This document shows positions 25,018 through 32,717 of a DNA stretch of 64,000 nt, one piece after another. The notes beneath the pieces are model-generated. The model searched no databases, was not told the origin of the DNA, and worked only from the letters and a program-made list of their open reading frames with translations. This stretch comes from Jannaschia sp. M317 (GTDB taxonomy: Bacteria; Pseudomonadota; Alphaproteobacteria; Rhodobacterales; Rhodobacteraceae). Every line of letters starts with the position of its first letter. The stretch's first letter is position 1. Made by a program: the position numbers and the translations under genes. The stretch covers positions 1,455,001 through 1,519,000 of the forward strand of contig NZ_CP081155.1 in NCBI RefSeq assembly GCF_025141175.1. Direction: 5' to 3'.

Positions 25018-26013
25018 TCAGGCCGAGGCGCGTTCCGTCAATCTGCAGGGCAGCCATATCCTGTCGTGTACGGGCTCCTGCTCGGCGATGATCCTGGCGA
25101 TCAGTTCGGCGGCGCGGGTCGCCATGGCAGACACCGGCAGGCGAATGGTTGTCAGCTGATTGCCGACCCAGTTCGCCATGGGGATATCATCGAAACCAAT
25201 GACGCGCATGTCCTGTGGAAAGCGGCTGCCTATACTGCTGCGCAGGCGGTCCATCAGGCCGATTGCAAAGAGGTCATTGGGGCAGAGAATCCCGTCGGGC
25301 AGACTGCGCCGGGCCGCCAGGATGTCCGCGACCTTCGCGCCGTCTTCGTAGGTATAGCCGCCTTTCAGCACGTCCATCGGGGTGATGTTCATCCGCTCAA
25401 GACCTGTCAGATGCCCCGCGAATCGTGCCCTGCTTGTCCAGTGGCCGTTTGGCCCCTGTGCGATCACAATCTGACGGCAACCGCGATCTGCAAGATAGCG
25501 CGCGGCAATAAGGCCGCCCTGGTTCATGTCGGCGCTGACCGAAGCGGTCGTGCCGTCTTCGTCGACGCGATTGAGCAGCAGAACCTGAAGGCCCGCATCC
25601 TGTATCCGGGTGACCAGATCGGCCGGGATATTCATGGAGGTAAGGATGATCACGTTGACCTGATACTGTCGGAAGGTCGCGATCATCTGGTCCGCATCAT
25701 TGGGTGGCGACAGCTGCGCGGAAATCGGAATGAATCCGTTGGATTGCAATGCATGGCTCAGCGATTGGTGCAGGACCGCGTGGATCGGATTGCTGAGTTC
25801 GCCCATGACGATGCCGACGATCTGCGACCTGCGCGAGGTCAACGCCTGCGCGAGTGCATTGGGGTGATAGCCAAGCTCCTGCGCCGCACGCAGGATTCGC
25901 TGCCGGGTTTCCTCCTGAACGGGGCGCCCGGGCGAGAACGCCCGCGAGACGGTCGAGCGGGACACACCCGCCCGCAAGGCCACGTCATCGGATGTCACTC
26001 TGTCGTTTGGCAT
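25018..26013 (-). CDS. LacI-family transcriptional regulator
   Basis: 331-residue repressor. The helix-turn-helix and hinge are TSDDVALRAGVSRSTVSRAF and LGYHPNALAQAL (residues 7-60). A periplasmic-binding-protein-like sensor follows with FDDIPMANWVGNQLTTIR near 270-287. The ATG at 26013 puts the HTH at residue 7 as in other LacI proteins; the ATG at 26073 adds a basic leader and is rejected. It diverges from the TRAP genes. A perfect 14-bp palindrome in the TRAP promoter (26156-26169) is the probable operator. Confidence 0.9.
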   Translation of the reverse strand: MPNDRVTSDDVALRAGVSRSTVSRAFSPGRPVQEETRQRILRAAQELGYHPNALAQALTSRRSQIVGIVMGELSNPIHAVLHQSLSHALQSNGFIPISAQLSPPNDADQMIATFRQYQVNVIILTSMNIPADLVTRIQDAGLQVLLLNRVDEDGTTASVSADMNQGGLIAARYLADRGCRQIVIAQGPNGHWTSRARFAGHLTGLERMNITPMDVLKGGYTYEDGAKVADILAARRSLPDGILCPNDLFAIGLMDRLRSSIGSRFPQDMRVIGFDDIPMANWVGNQLTTIRLPVSAMATRAAELIARIIAEQEPVHDRIWLPCRLTERASA

Positions 26014-26078
26014 TTGCTGCTTTCTGCGGGCTTGCCAATATTTTGACCCCTTTCGAGCGCGCTGTCCAGTCACCCAGA

Positions 26079-26169
26079 TGACCGCGCGTGCAGTTCAAAA
26101 AGATCAACAAATTAGCAATGTTGTTGACAATTTTTCGGGACTGTGACCAGATAATTGCACGCGCGTGCA
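26079..26169. promoter_or_regulatory. LacI-type operators and TRAP promoter
   Basis: TGCACGCGCGTGCA at 26156-26169 is a perfect palindrome with the central CG of LacI-family operators. A related imperfect copy, TGACCGCGCGTGCA, lies at 26079-26092. Between them are TTGACA (26124-26129) and GATAAT (26150-26155), promoter-like hexamers though 20 bases apart. A second dyad TCAACAA/TTGTTGA (26104-26110, 26121-26127) overlaps the -35. The palindrome would overlap the transcription start, a repressing position. Confidence 0.6.
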
Positions 26170-26244
26170 TTAACTGTGCAGCGATGCGCCTTGGGAGAGA
26201 CGCGCAGGATCGGCACCAAGCCGGACATCAAGGGAGGACGATAC

Positions 26245-27246
26245 ATGCAAATATCTACATTCAAGGGTTTCGCCGTTGCCGGGGCCGTGGCGTTTTCGGG
26301 GGGCGCGGCTCAGTCGCAGGACATCACATGGGATCTGGCCTTATTCGGCAGCCCGGCATTCAGGGTCGCGGGCGAGGCATTCGCGGACTACGTCAACGAA
26401 AACAGCGGCGGCAAGATGGAGATCACGGTGCACAACGGCACCTTGTCCCCTTCGACCGAGATTCTTGACAATGTGTCGATCGGCGCCTTCGAACTGGGCT
26501 ACGTCATCTCCAGCTACCACCCTGGGAAAAACCCGCTGATTTCGGTTCTGGATCTGCCGTTCTTGCCGATCGAGACGATGGAAGAACGCCGCGATCTCTC
26601 CGAAGCGCTGTTCCAGAATGAAGACGTCGCGAAAGAGTTTGCAGGCTGGAACGCCGTGCCGATCATGACCGTGGTCCTGCCCAACTATGAAATCATGGGA
26701 AAAGGCGAAGCGCCGCAAAAGCTGGAAGATTTCTCAGGCATGCGGATCAAGGCAACCAGCGGGATCGGCGATGCGTTGGCTCTCTACGGTGTCAGCCTGG
26801 TCCCGCTGAGCGGGTCCGAGCAGTATAATGCGCTGCAGACCGGCGTCATCGACGCAGCCTCGGCGACGCCCTCGGGCTTGGGCGGCTGGAAGCTTTTCGA
26901 GATCAGCGACTGGTACACCGTCGGCATGGAAGCAGGCGCGGCGCACGTCACGATGGTCGGCAATGCCGCGGCCTACGAGGCCCTGCCGGATGACATGAAG
27001 GCGCTGATCAACGATGCAAAGGCATTCGCCTATGCCGAAAGCATCAAGGCCCAAAGCGAAGCTGGCGCAAGCTATGAACCTGAATTGGTTTCACGGGGTC
27101 TCGTCCGCGTCGACATCCCGGCTGACATGGTCGCCGAACTGCGGTCGGAAGCGGCCAAGCCGGTCTGGGACGCCTATGTCGCGGATCTGGAGGCCAAGGG
27201 ACTGCCCGGTGGCGAGATGCTCGATTTTGTTCTGAACTGGAAATGA
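26245..27246 (+). CDS. TRAP transporter periplasmic binding protein (DctP)
   Basis: 333-residue TRAP substrate-binding protein. The signal peptide (FKGFAVAGAVAFSGGAAQS, cleavage about residue 22) precedes a DctP domain. It contains GMRIKATSGIGDALALYGVS with the arginine that binds the ligand carboxylate (about residue 168) and LQTGVIDAASATPSGL. The start at 26245 has GGGAGG seven bases upstream; the open frame from 26155 includes the operator and is rejected. TRAP systems import carboxylates, so a sugar acid or other organic acid is expected. Confidence 0.92.
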   Translation: MQISTFKGFAVAGAVAFSGGAAQSQDITWDLALFGSPAFRVAGEAFADYVNENSGGKMEITVHNGTLSPSTEILDNVSIGAFELGYVISSYHPGKNPLISVLDLPFLPIETMEERRDLSEALFQNEDVAKEFAGWNAVPIMTVVLPNYEIMGKGEAPQKLEDFSGMRIKATSGIGDALALYGVSLVPLSGSEQYNALQTGVIDAASATPSGLGGWKLFEISDWYTVGMEAGAAHVTMVGNAAAYEALPDDMKALINDAKAFAYAESIKAQSEAGASYEPELVSRGLVRVDIPADMVAELRSEAAKPVWDAYVADLEAKGLPGGEMLDFVLNWK

Positions 27247-27254
27247 CAGGTTGG

Positions 27255-27277
27255 TGGGGCCGCATCTGCGCGCCCCA
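27255..27277 (+). terminator. Stem-loop between TRAP binding-protein and small-permease genes
   Basis: TGGGGC (27255-27260) and GCCCCA (27272-27277) pair, with an inner CGC/GCG stem and a single bulged base. The structure lies nine bases past the binding-protein stop. It probably keeps binding-protein mRNA more abundant than permease mRNA. Confidence 0.5.
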
Positions 27278-27334
27278 ACACCCTTTCGTTCGAAGGCTGC
27301 GAACGTAATCTCTCTTGTTCAAGGTAAATTCCCG

Positions 27335-27883
27335 ATGGTGGAAAAACTCGACAGATGGCTGGGACGTGTGGAATACGCGACCGCCTGGATCGCTGGCGTG
27401 ACAATCTTTACGCTGATGCTCTTGGCGTCGGCCGAAGTATTATCCCGAAAACTTCTCAATGCGCCAATCCCGGGGCAGGTTGATTTCACCTCCTTGTCGA
27501 TGGTGACGTTCAGCCTGCTGTGCATCTCGCATTGCTATCGGCAGGCCGGTCATATCCGGATGGATATCCTGCAGAAGATGACAAAGGGCCGGTTGTCCTG
27601 GGCCACGCAATTGCTGACGACATGTATCGCGCTGTTTCTGGTGACAGCGATTTTGCCAGGCACCTGGACGCATTTCATGCGGTCTTGGACCCTTGGGGAT
27701 TCAACGATCGGCATCGGACTTTCCACCTGGCCATCCAAGCTTGCCGCACCGGTTGGGCTGGGCATTCTCTGGCTGCGCCTGACGTTGGAGCTTTGGGTCT
27801 ATGGCCGTCTGATCGCCAATCCTGACCTTGATCCGATCGGGGTGCCGCGCGCACCGGACCCGGTCGACCATATGGATGCGTGA
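27335..27883 (+). CDS. TRAP transporter small permease (DctQ)
   Basis: 182-residue inner-membrane protein with four helices (about residues 15-37, 50-68, 90-108 and 130-150) in the DctQ pattern, including SCH/RQAGHIRMDIL after helix two. The ATG at 27335 follows AAGG and is preferred to an ATG at 27251 that would overlap the stem-loop. It partners the large permease nine bases downstream. Confidence 0.88.
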   Translation: MVEKLDRWLGRVEYATAWIAGVTIFTLMLLASAEVLSRKLLNAPIPGQVDFTSLSMVTFSLLCISHCYRQAGHIRMDILQKMTKGRLSWATQLLTTCIALFLVTAILPGTWTHFMRSWTLGDSTIGIGLSTWPSKLAAPVGLGILWLRLTLELWVYGRLIANPDLDPIGVPRAPDPVDHMDA

Positions 27884-27892
27884 GGCGACACA

Positions 27893-29203
27893 ATGGATCC
27901 CGTAACAATAGGCGCACTTGGCTTCATCGTTCTGATTGCGATGGTCATGATCGGCGTTCACATCGTATTCGCTACCGCGATCACAGGATTTCTTGGCATT
28001 GTCATCCTGAAAGGGTGGACGGTCGCGGTCAACATCGCCGGAATCATTCCGCACAGCACTGGCTCGAACTATCTGTTCAGCGTGCTTCCCATGTTTATTC
28101 TCATCGGGTTCTTTGCCCATGCGTCAGGAATGGTTCAGGGGGCCTATCGGGCGGCACGTGCCTGGATGGGTTGGATGCCCGGAGGCCTGGCCGTTTCGAC
28201 TGTGCTGGCGGCAGGGGCATTCGGCGCGGTGTCGGGGGCCAGTCAGGCCACAGCGGCGGTGTTTGCCCGCGTTGCAATTCCCGAATTGCTCAAGTTCAAA
28301 TACAACCCCACGCTTTCAGCAGCGGCCGTCGCGGCGTCCGGCACGCTTGCTTCGCTGATCCCGCCCAGTGCCGCACTTGTGGTTTATGGTGCAATCGTCG
28401 ATCAATCCATTGGACGATTGCTTCTTGCGGGGTTTCTGCCGGGCATATTTTCGGCGCTGCTTTACGCTGGCTTCATCCTGTTGCGGTTCTCGTTGAACCC
28501 CGAGCTTGGGCAGCCGATCAAAGGCATCTCCTGGGAAGAACGCGGCCGGTCCATCGGTGGTGTGCTGCCAATTCTGCTCGTCATGCTGATGATCCTGGGC
28601 GGGATGTCGACCGGCTGGATGACCCCGACGGAAGCAGGCGCAGCAGGGGCCACGATCGTCTTTGCCTACGCGTTGATCCGTCGCAAGATGACCCTGACGG
28701 GATTGAATTCATCCCTGATCGAAACTGCAAACCTGACCATCATGCTGTTTTCGACCTTCTGGGGCGTTTTCATCTTTTCACGTTTCCTGGCATTCACCCG
28801 ACTGCCGACCGAAATCGCCGAATGGCTCGTTTTGCTGCCCTATTCCCCGACAACGATCCTGATTGCCATTTTGGCCGGGTATGCGTTTCTTGGGATGTTC
28901 CTCAGCGCTTCGGGAATGATGCTTTTGACCTTGCCAGTCATATTCCCCGCGATTGTGGAGCTGGGAATCGATCCTATCATATTCGGTATCCTGGTCATCA
29001 AGATGGTCGAGATTGGCCTGATCACTCCGCCGGTGGGCCTGAATGTCTATGTCGTGGCTAGCATTCGCAGGGATATTCCCATTGGCGGCATCTTTCGCGC
29101 GATCTGGCCATTCGTCTTGATCGACGTGCTTACAGTGGCGTTGCTGATCCTTTTCCCTGCGATCACTCTGTTCCTGCCCAACCTCGTACTGGGTGCGGGA
29201 TGA
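27893..29203 (+). CDS. TRAP transporter large permease (DctM)
   Basis: 436-residue membrane protein with about 12 helices. It carries the DctM landmarks GAFGAVSGASQATAAVFARV (about residues 112-131), SGTLASLIPPSAALVVYG (about 150) and EIGLITPPVGLNVYV (about 375). These form the sodium and substrate sites. Ribosome site GAGG lies before the ATG. It completes the TRAP importer, which is followed by lactonase and OsmC genes in the same direction. Confidence 0.93.
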   Translation: MDPVTIGALGFIVLIAMVMIGVHIVFATAITGFLGIVILKGWTVAVNIAGIIPHSTGSNYLFSVLPMFILIGFFAHASGMVQGAYRAARAWMGWMPGGLAVSTVLAAGAFGAVSGASQATAAVFARVAIPELLKFKYNPTLSAAAVAASGTLASLIPPSAALVVYGAIVDQSIGRLLLAGFLPGIFSALLYAGFILLRFSLNPELGQPIKGISWEERGRSIGGVLPILLVMLMILGGMSTGWMTPTEAGAAGATIVFAYALIRRKMTLTGLNSSLIETANLTIMLFSTFWGVFIFSRFLAFTRLPTEIAEWLVLLPYSPTTILIAILAGYAFLGMFLSASGMMLLTLPVIFPAIVELGIDPIIFGILVIKMVEIGLITPPVGLNVYVVASIRRDIPIGGIFRAIWPFVLIDVLTVALLILFPAITLFLPNLVLGAG

Positions 29204-29218
29204 TGAAAGGAAACACCC

Positions 29219-30112
29219 ATGACGTTTGATATTCGTATGCCGGCGTTTACCGATCTTGTAGACAAGGCCGCTGCTTTCGAAGAAATCGCCAGTGGTCTGG
29301 GATTTACCGAGGGGCCGATATGGCACCCCCACGAGAATTGGCTGATCTTCTCGGACATTCAGGAAAGTCGACAATACAAGTGGAGCGATGCGGGCGGTCA
29401 GAGTATTTTCCGAACGCCATCCAATCAATCCAATGGAAATTGCTTCGATGCTGATGGGCGTGTAATCACCTGCGAACATGCGTCTTCGCAAGTTGTGCGC
29501 CACGAACATGATGGGAAACACATCGTTCCCATTGCGACGCATTATGGTGACAAACAATTGAACAGCCCAAACGATGTGATCTGCGATGGTCAGGGACGTA
29601 TATGGTTTACTGACCCGACATTCGGACGTATCCGGGAAAATCTGGGTATTCTGCGCGAAGCTGAACAATCGCTGCAGGGGGTATTTCGTCTGGATCCTGA
29701 TGGGACGTTGCATCTGGTTGCGGGTGATTTCCAGCAGCCTAACGGATTGTGCTTTGATGCCGATGAAACGCGTCTTTTCGTGAATGACAGTTGGGGTGGC
29801 CATATCCGTGTCTTTGATATCGATCCGGGGGGATCATTGCGCAATGGCCGCGTTTGGGCGGATGTGACCGGCCCAGGCGAAGGCGTTCCTGACGGAATGA
29901 AATGCACCCGGGATGGCCAAATCCTGTGCAATGGGCCGGGGGGCGTTCATCTTTTCGACCGCAATGCCGACTGCCTTGGCGTTATTCTGACGCCGCAGAA
30001 ATCCACCAACTTTTGTTTCGGAGGCGCGGGGCTGCAGACCCTTTTCGTGACCGCATCAACCTCTGTTTATCGCATCAAAACCCGGATGACCGGGTTACCC
30101 ATGACCAAGTGA
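29219..30112 (+). CDS. SMP-30/gluconolactonase/LRE family protein
   Basis: 297-residue beta-propeller hydrolase that opens sugar-acid lactones. The metal ligands are visible: Glu in GFTEGPIW (about residue 31), Asn in LNSPNDVICD (about 117), Asn in QQPNGLCFD (about 172) and Asp in GVPDGMKC (about 225). No signal peptide is evident, so it acts in the cytoplasm after TRAP uptake. AAAGGAA precedes the ATG by eight bases. Aldonolactonase is the probable role, but related enzymes hydrolyse other esters. Confidence 0.88.
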   Translation: MTFDIRMPAFTDLVDKAAAFEEIASGLGFTEGPIWHPHENWLIFSDIQESRQYKWSDAGGQSIFRTPSNQSNGNCFDADGRVITCEHASSQVVRHEHDGKHIVPIATHYGDKQLNSPNDVICDGQGRIWFTDPTFGRIRENLGILREAEQSLQGVFRLDPDGTLHLVAGDFQQPNGLCFDADETRLFVNDSWGGHIRVFDIDPGGSLRNGRVWADVTGPGEGVPDGMKCTRDGQILCNGPGGVHLFDRNADCLGVILTPQKSTNFCFGGAGLQTLFVTASTSVYRIKTRMTGLPMTK

Positions 30113-30118
30113 GGCACC

Positions 30119-30619
30119 ATGACCGAATTCGACATCGCACCAAGCATTGAAAACACCAAGACAGCAACCTTGATCCATCCGACCGTGACCGCGCGCCAGG
30201 TCGATGGCCTGCTGGTCTCGGTTGGCACCCGGTCGCACCGCTGGATCATTGACGAACCGACACACAAGGGCGGCACGGATCTGGGACCGACCCCGCTGGA
30301 ATCGCTGTTGGGCGCATTGGTCGGATGCGAAACAGTCGTTCTGAAGCTGGTCGCCGATGCGATCGGCTTCGACTACAGCGGGATCGAGATCGACTGCGAA
30401 GGAACTGCCGACATGCGAGGCGCGCGCGGCGTAAAGGGCGTGCGCCCCTATTTTTCAACCGTCAAGATGACGATCCGCCTAACCACTGGCGAGGAGCCGA
30501 AGCGCGTCGAACTGCTGCGCCGCAACGTCGAACAACGGTGCCCGGTCATGAACCTGTTCGAAAGCGCAGACGTTGAGATGGACATCGATTGGCTGACTGT
30601 TCCGAAATCCCCTGCCTGA
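30119..30619 (+). CDS. OsmC-family protein
   Basis: 166-residue OsmC/Ohr-fold protein. It contains the family region GPTPLESLLGALVGCETVVL with the first conserved cysteine (Cys69) and RRNVEQRCPVMNLF with the second (Cys141). These two cysteines reduce organic hydroperoxides in characterised members. Six bases separate it from the lactonase stop, so it is co-transcribed. Why a peroxidase-like protein is in a sugar-acid operon is unclear; several OsmC-like proteins accompany metabolic operons without known function. Confidence 0.82.
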   Translation: MTEFDIAPSIENTKTATLIHPTVTARQVDGLLVSVGTRSHRWIIDEPTHKGGTDLGPTPLESLLGALVGCETVVLKLVADAIGFDYSGIEIDCEGTADMRGARGVKGVRPYFSTVKMTIRLTTGEEPKRVELLRRNVEQRCPVMNLFESADVEMDIDWLTVPKSPA

Positions 30620-31000
30620 TCCGGCATCTGATCGGAGAGCGGAATGGACTACGCTGGCTGACCTTGATGGGGCAGCCAGCGGGATTTGGTTCCGTGGGGC
30701 CCAATCCGACAGACCTGCAAATATCCGCCTGCACATATCCGCCAGTGACCAGTGTGAATTTCAATAAGCGATGCGGTCACAAGACTTGTGGAAAGAGGCT
30801 GCCGCGCTGTCTTCGCAGGGTGGGCAGGACCGGGTGGCGGTCGTGACGTGACGTACCTGACCCGATCGTGGGGCAGGGTGTCACGTCCCAGCCCCAGACA
30901 GAATAATATAATATCTGTGATAATTGTATAATTAAAATGCCTGCTTCATACGTGATCCCGGGGCGCAAGGCCCGTTGAGCCTAGGCAAAAGGGGACACTG
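30620..31000. promoter_or_regulatory. Spacer with AT-rich promoter region of the sulfatase gene
   Basis: This 381-base gap has no credible gene. Its last 100 bases contain a sharply AT-rich block (about 30901-30940) in otherwise GC-rich DNA. The block includes the perfect inverted repeat TAATT-gtat-AATTA (30921-30934). This resembles a repressor site combined with a promoter for the sulfatase gene, whose AAAAGGGG ribosome site lies just before 31001. Confidence 0.45.
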
Positions 31001-32530
31001 ATGAGCCGGAAACCGAACATCATCCTGATAACCACCGACCAGCAGCGCGGCGATTGCATCGGCCCAGAGGGCCGGGGCGTGCGGACGCCGCATCTCGACA
31101 GGCTCGCGCGCGAGGGGGTCCGGTTTTCCAACTGCATCACGCCGCATCCGATGTGTCAGGCGGCGCGCGCCTCGATCCTGACGGGCAAGCTGCCCTACAG
31201 CCACGGCGTGCGCGACAATGGTCGCGACCTGGACGAGGCGTTGGGCGCGGCCGGGCTGGGCGGCACCTTCTCCAAGGCAGGCTACGACACGCATTTCATC
31301 GGTAAGGCGCATCTGTCCAGCCAGCAGACATTCGAACCGACCGGTCGCCCGGAATGCTACAAAAGCGCCAAGGACTTCGCACCCGACTGGCGCGGTGGTT
31401 ACATGGGGTTCGAGGATGTGCAGATGATGCTGCGCCCGCATCACCATTCGCAATGGTACGAACCGCCCGAGGCGCTCCACTACGAATACTGGCTCGATGC
31501 AGGCGGCAAGGGGCGGCAGCGCTGGGACCATGCCAAGGACCGGCTCGCCCCTGATACGGCGCATTTTCAGGCCTGGCGCTCCGCGCTGGATGATCCCTGG
31601 CATTCGTCGCCCTGGATCGGGGACCGCGCGGTCGAGATGATCGAAAACCAGGGGGATCAGCCCCTGATGGCCTGGGTGTCCTTTCCAGATCCGCATCCGC
31701 CCTTTCTGGCCCCTCAGCCCTGGTGCGACATGTACGGGCCCGATGAGGTCACGATTGCCCAGAACCCGACCCTGGACCTGGACAAGCGCCCTTGGTGGCA
31801 CAAGGTCTTTGTCGACAACCGTGCCAAGCCGAACCAGCAGGGCGCAGAACACAACGCCCGCGGCATCGACTGGGGGCAGAAGGGTGATCTGACGGACGCC
31901 GCCTTGCGCGACATTACGGCGATCTACTTTGCGATGATCACTGCCGTGGATCACCAGGTCGGGCGCATCCTGGCCGCCCTGGAGCGTAAGGGCGAGTTGG
32001 ATAATACCTATGTCATCTTTACCAGCGATCATGGGGAATGGCTGGGCGATCACGGTCTGCTGCTGAAGGGGCCGATGCTCTATGACGGGTTGTTGCGCGT
32101 GCCGTGCATCGTACGCGGCCCCGGCGTGCCGACCCAGGTCGTCAAGGACGATCCGGTCAACACCCTGGATATCCTGGCAACCGCCACGGATCTTGCCGGG
32201 CTCGAGGTGCCAGACACCCACGGCGCAAGTTGGCGGCCCCTTTGGGACGGGCAGGAAAGCCGCGATTTCGCCCTGTCGGAATACGAAGTCGACAGCAAGC
32301 GTTCTGCGGTGGACATGGATCTGATGACGGTCAAGACGCGCCGTCATCGCATGTCGGTCGACCTGAGGACCGACACCGGAGAGCTTTATGACCTGCACGA
32401 AGACCCCGCAGAGATGGTCGATCTGTTCGACGATCCGGGCGCACAGACCGTGCGGCGCGAGCTGATGGACATGATCCGGCAACGGCCAGACGATATCATA
32501 CCGGTTGCGCCGCGCGTCGGGTGGCATTGA
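31001..32530 (+). CDS. Sulfatase (formylglycine-dependent family, atypical active-site motif)
   Basis: 509-residue alkaline-phosphatase-fold sulfatase. Visible are the metal aspartate in ITTDQQRGD (residues 10-18), the presumed formylglycine cysteine in PMCQAARASILTG (Cys52), the lysine and histidine in GKAHLSS, and the metal pair in FTSDHGEWLGDHG (about residue 345). The canonical motif is C-x-P-x-R; here it is C-Q-A-A-R. No signal peptide is seen, so the enzyme is cytoplasmic and would act on an imported sulfate ester. It follows the TRAP/lactonase genes and is convergent with an enolase-superfamily gene. A phosphonate hydrolase or phosphodiesterase of the same fold is possible. Confidence 0.85.
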   Translation: MSRKPNIILITTDQQRGDCIGPEGRGVRTPHLDRLAREGVRFSNCITPHPMCQAARASILTGKLPYSHGVRDNGRDLDEALGAAGLGGTFSKAGYDTHFIGKAHLSSQQTFEPTGRPECYKSAKDFAPDWRGGYMGFEDVQMMLRPHHHSQWYEPPEALHYEYWLDAGGKGRQRWDHAKDRLAPDTAHFQAWRSALDDPWHSSPWIGDRAVEMIENQGDQPLMAWVSFPDPHPPFLAPQPWCDMYGPDEVTIAQNPTLDLDKRPWWHKVFVDNRAKPNQQGAEHNARGIDWGQKGDLTDAALRDITAIYFAMITAVDHQVGRILAALERKGELDNTYVIFTSDHGEWLGDHGLLLKGPMLYDGLLRVPCIVRGPGVPTQVVKDDPVNTLDILATATDLAGLEVPDTHGASWRPLWDGQESRDFALSEYEVDSKRSAVDMDLMTVKTRRHRMSVDLRTDTGELYDLHEDPAEMVDLFDDPGAQTVRRELMDMIRQRPDDIIPVAPRVGWH

Positions 32531-32608
32531 CCAGGCGGACATCGGCCTGATGTGATCCCGACGTGGGCAGCGTCGTCGCGCCCATCCCAAAGGAACGCCG
32601 AAGTGTCA

Positions 32609-32645
32609 CGCAAGGTCGACAAGTCAGGACCTTGTCGACCTTGCG
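32609..32645. terminator. Bidirectional terminator-like hairpin
   Basis: Perfect 15-base arms CGCAAGGTCGACAAG (32609-32623) and CTTGTCGACCTTGCG (32631-32645) around a seven-base loop. They lie between the convergent sulfatase and enolase-superfamily genes. The stem is among the longest in the window. No U-run follows, so it may also act as an mRNA 3'-end stabiliser. Confidence 0.6.
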
Positions 32646-32717
32646 AAGCTCTGTGTGGGGCCGGGCGGCAGGTGCGCCGCGCTGGCTGGCCCCACGCGGC
32701 CGCCAACCGTGGTCCGC

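Noticed and set aside
31001..32530. Choline sulfatase (betC)
   Set aside because: The active-site motif and C-terminal region differ from BetC, and no choline/betaine genes are nearby.
30932..32590. 552-residue minus-strand open frame
   Set aside because: Antisense to the sulfatase gene with no recognisable domain.
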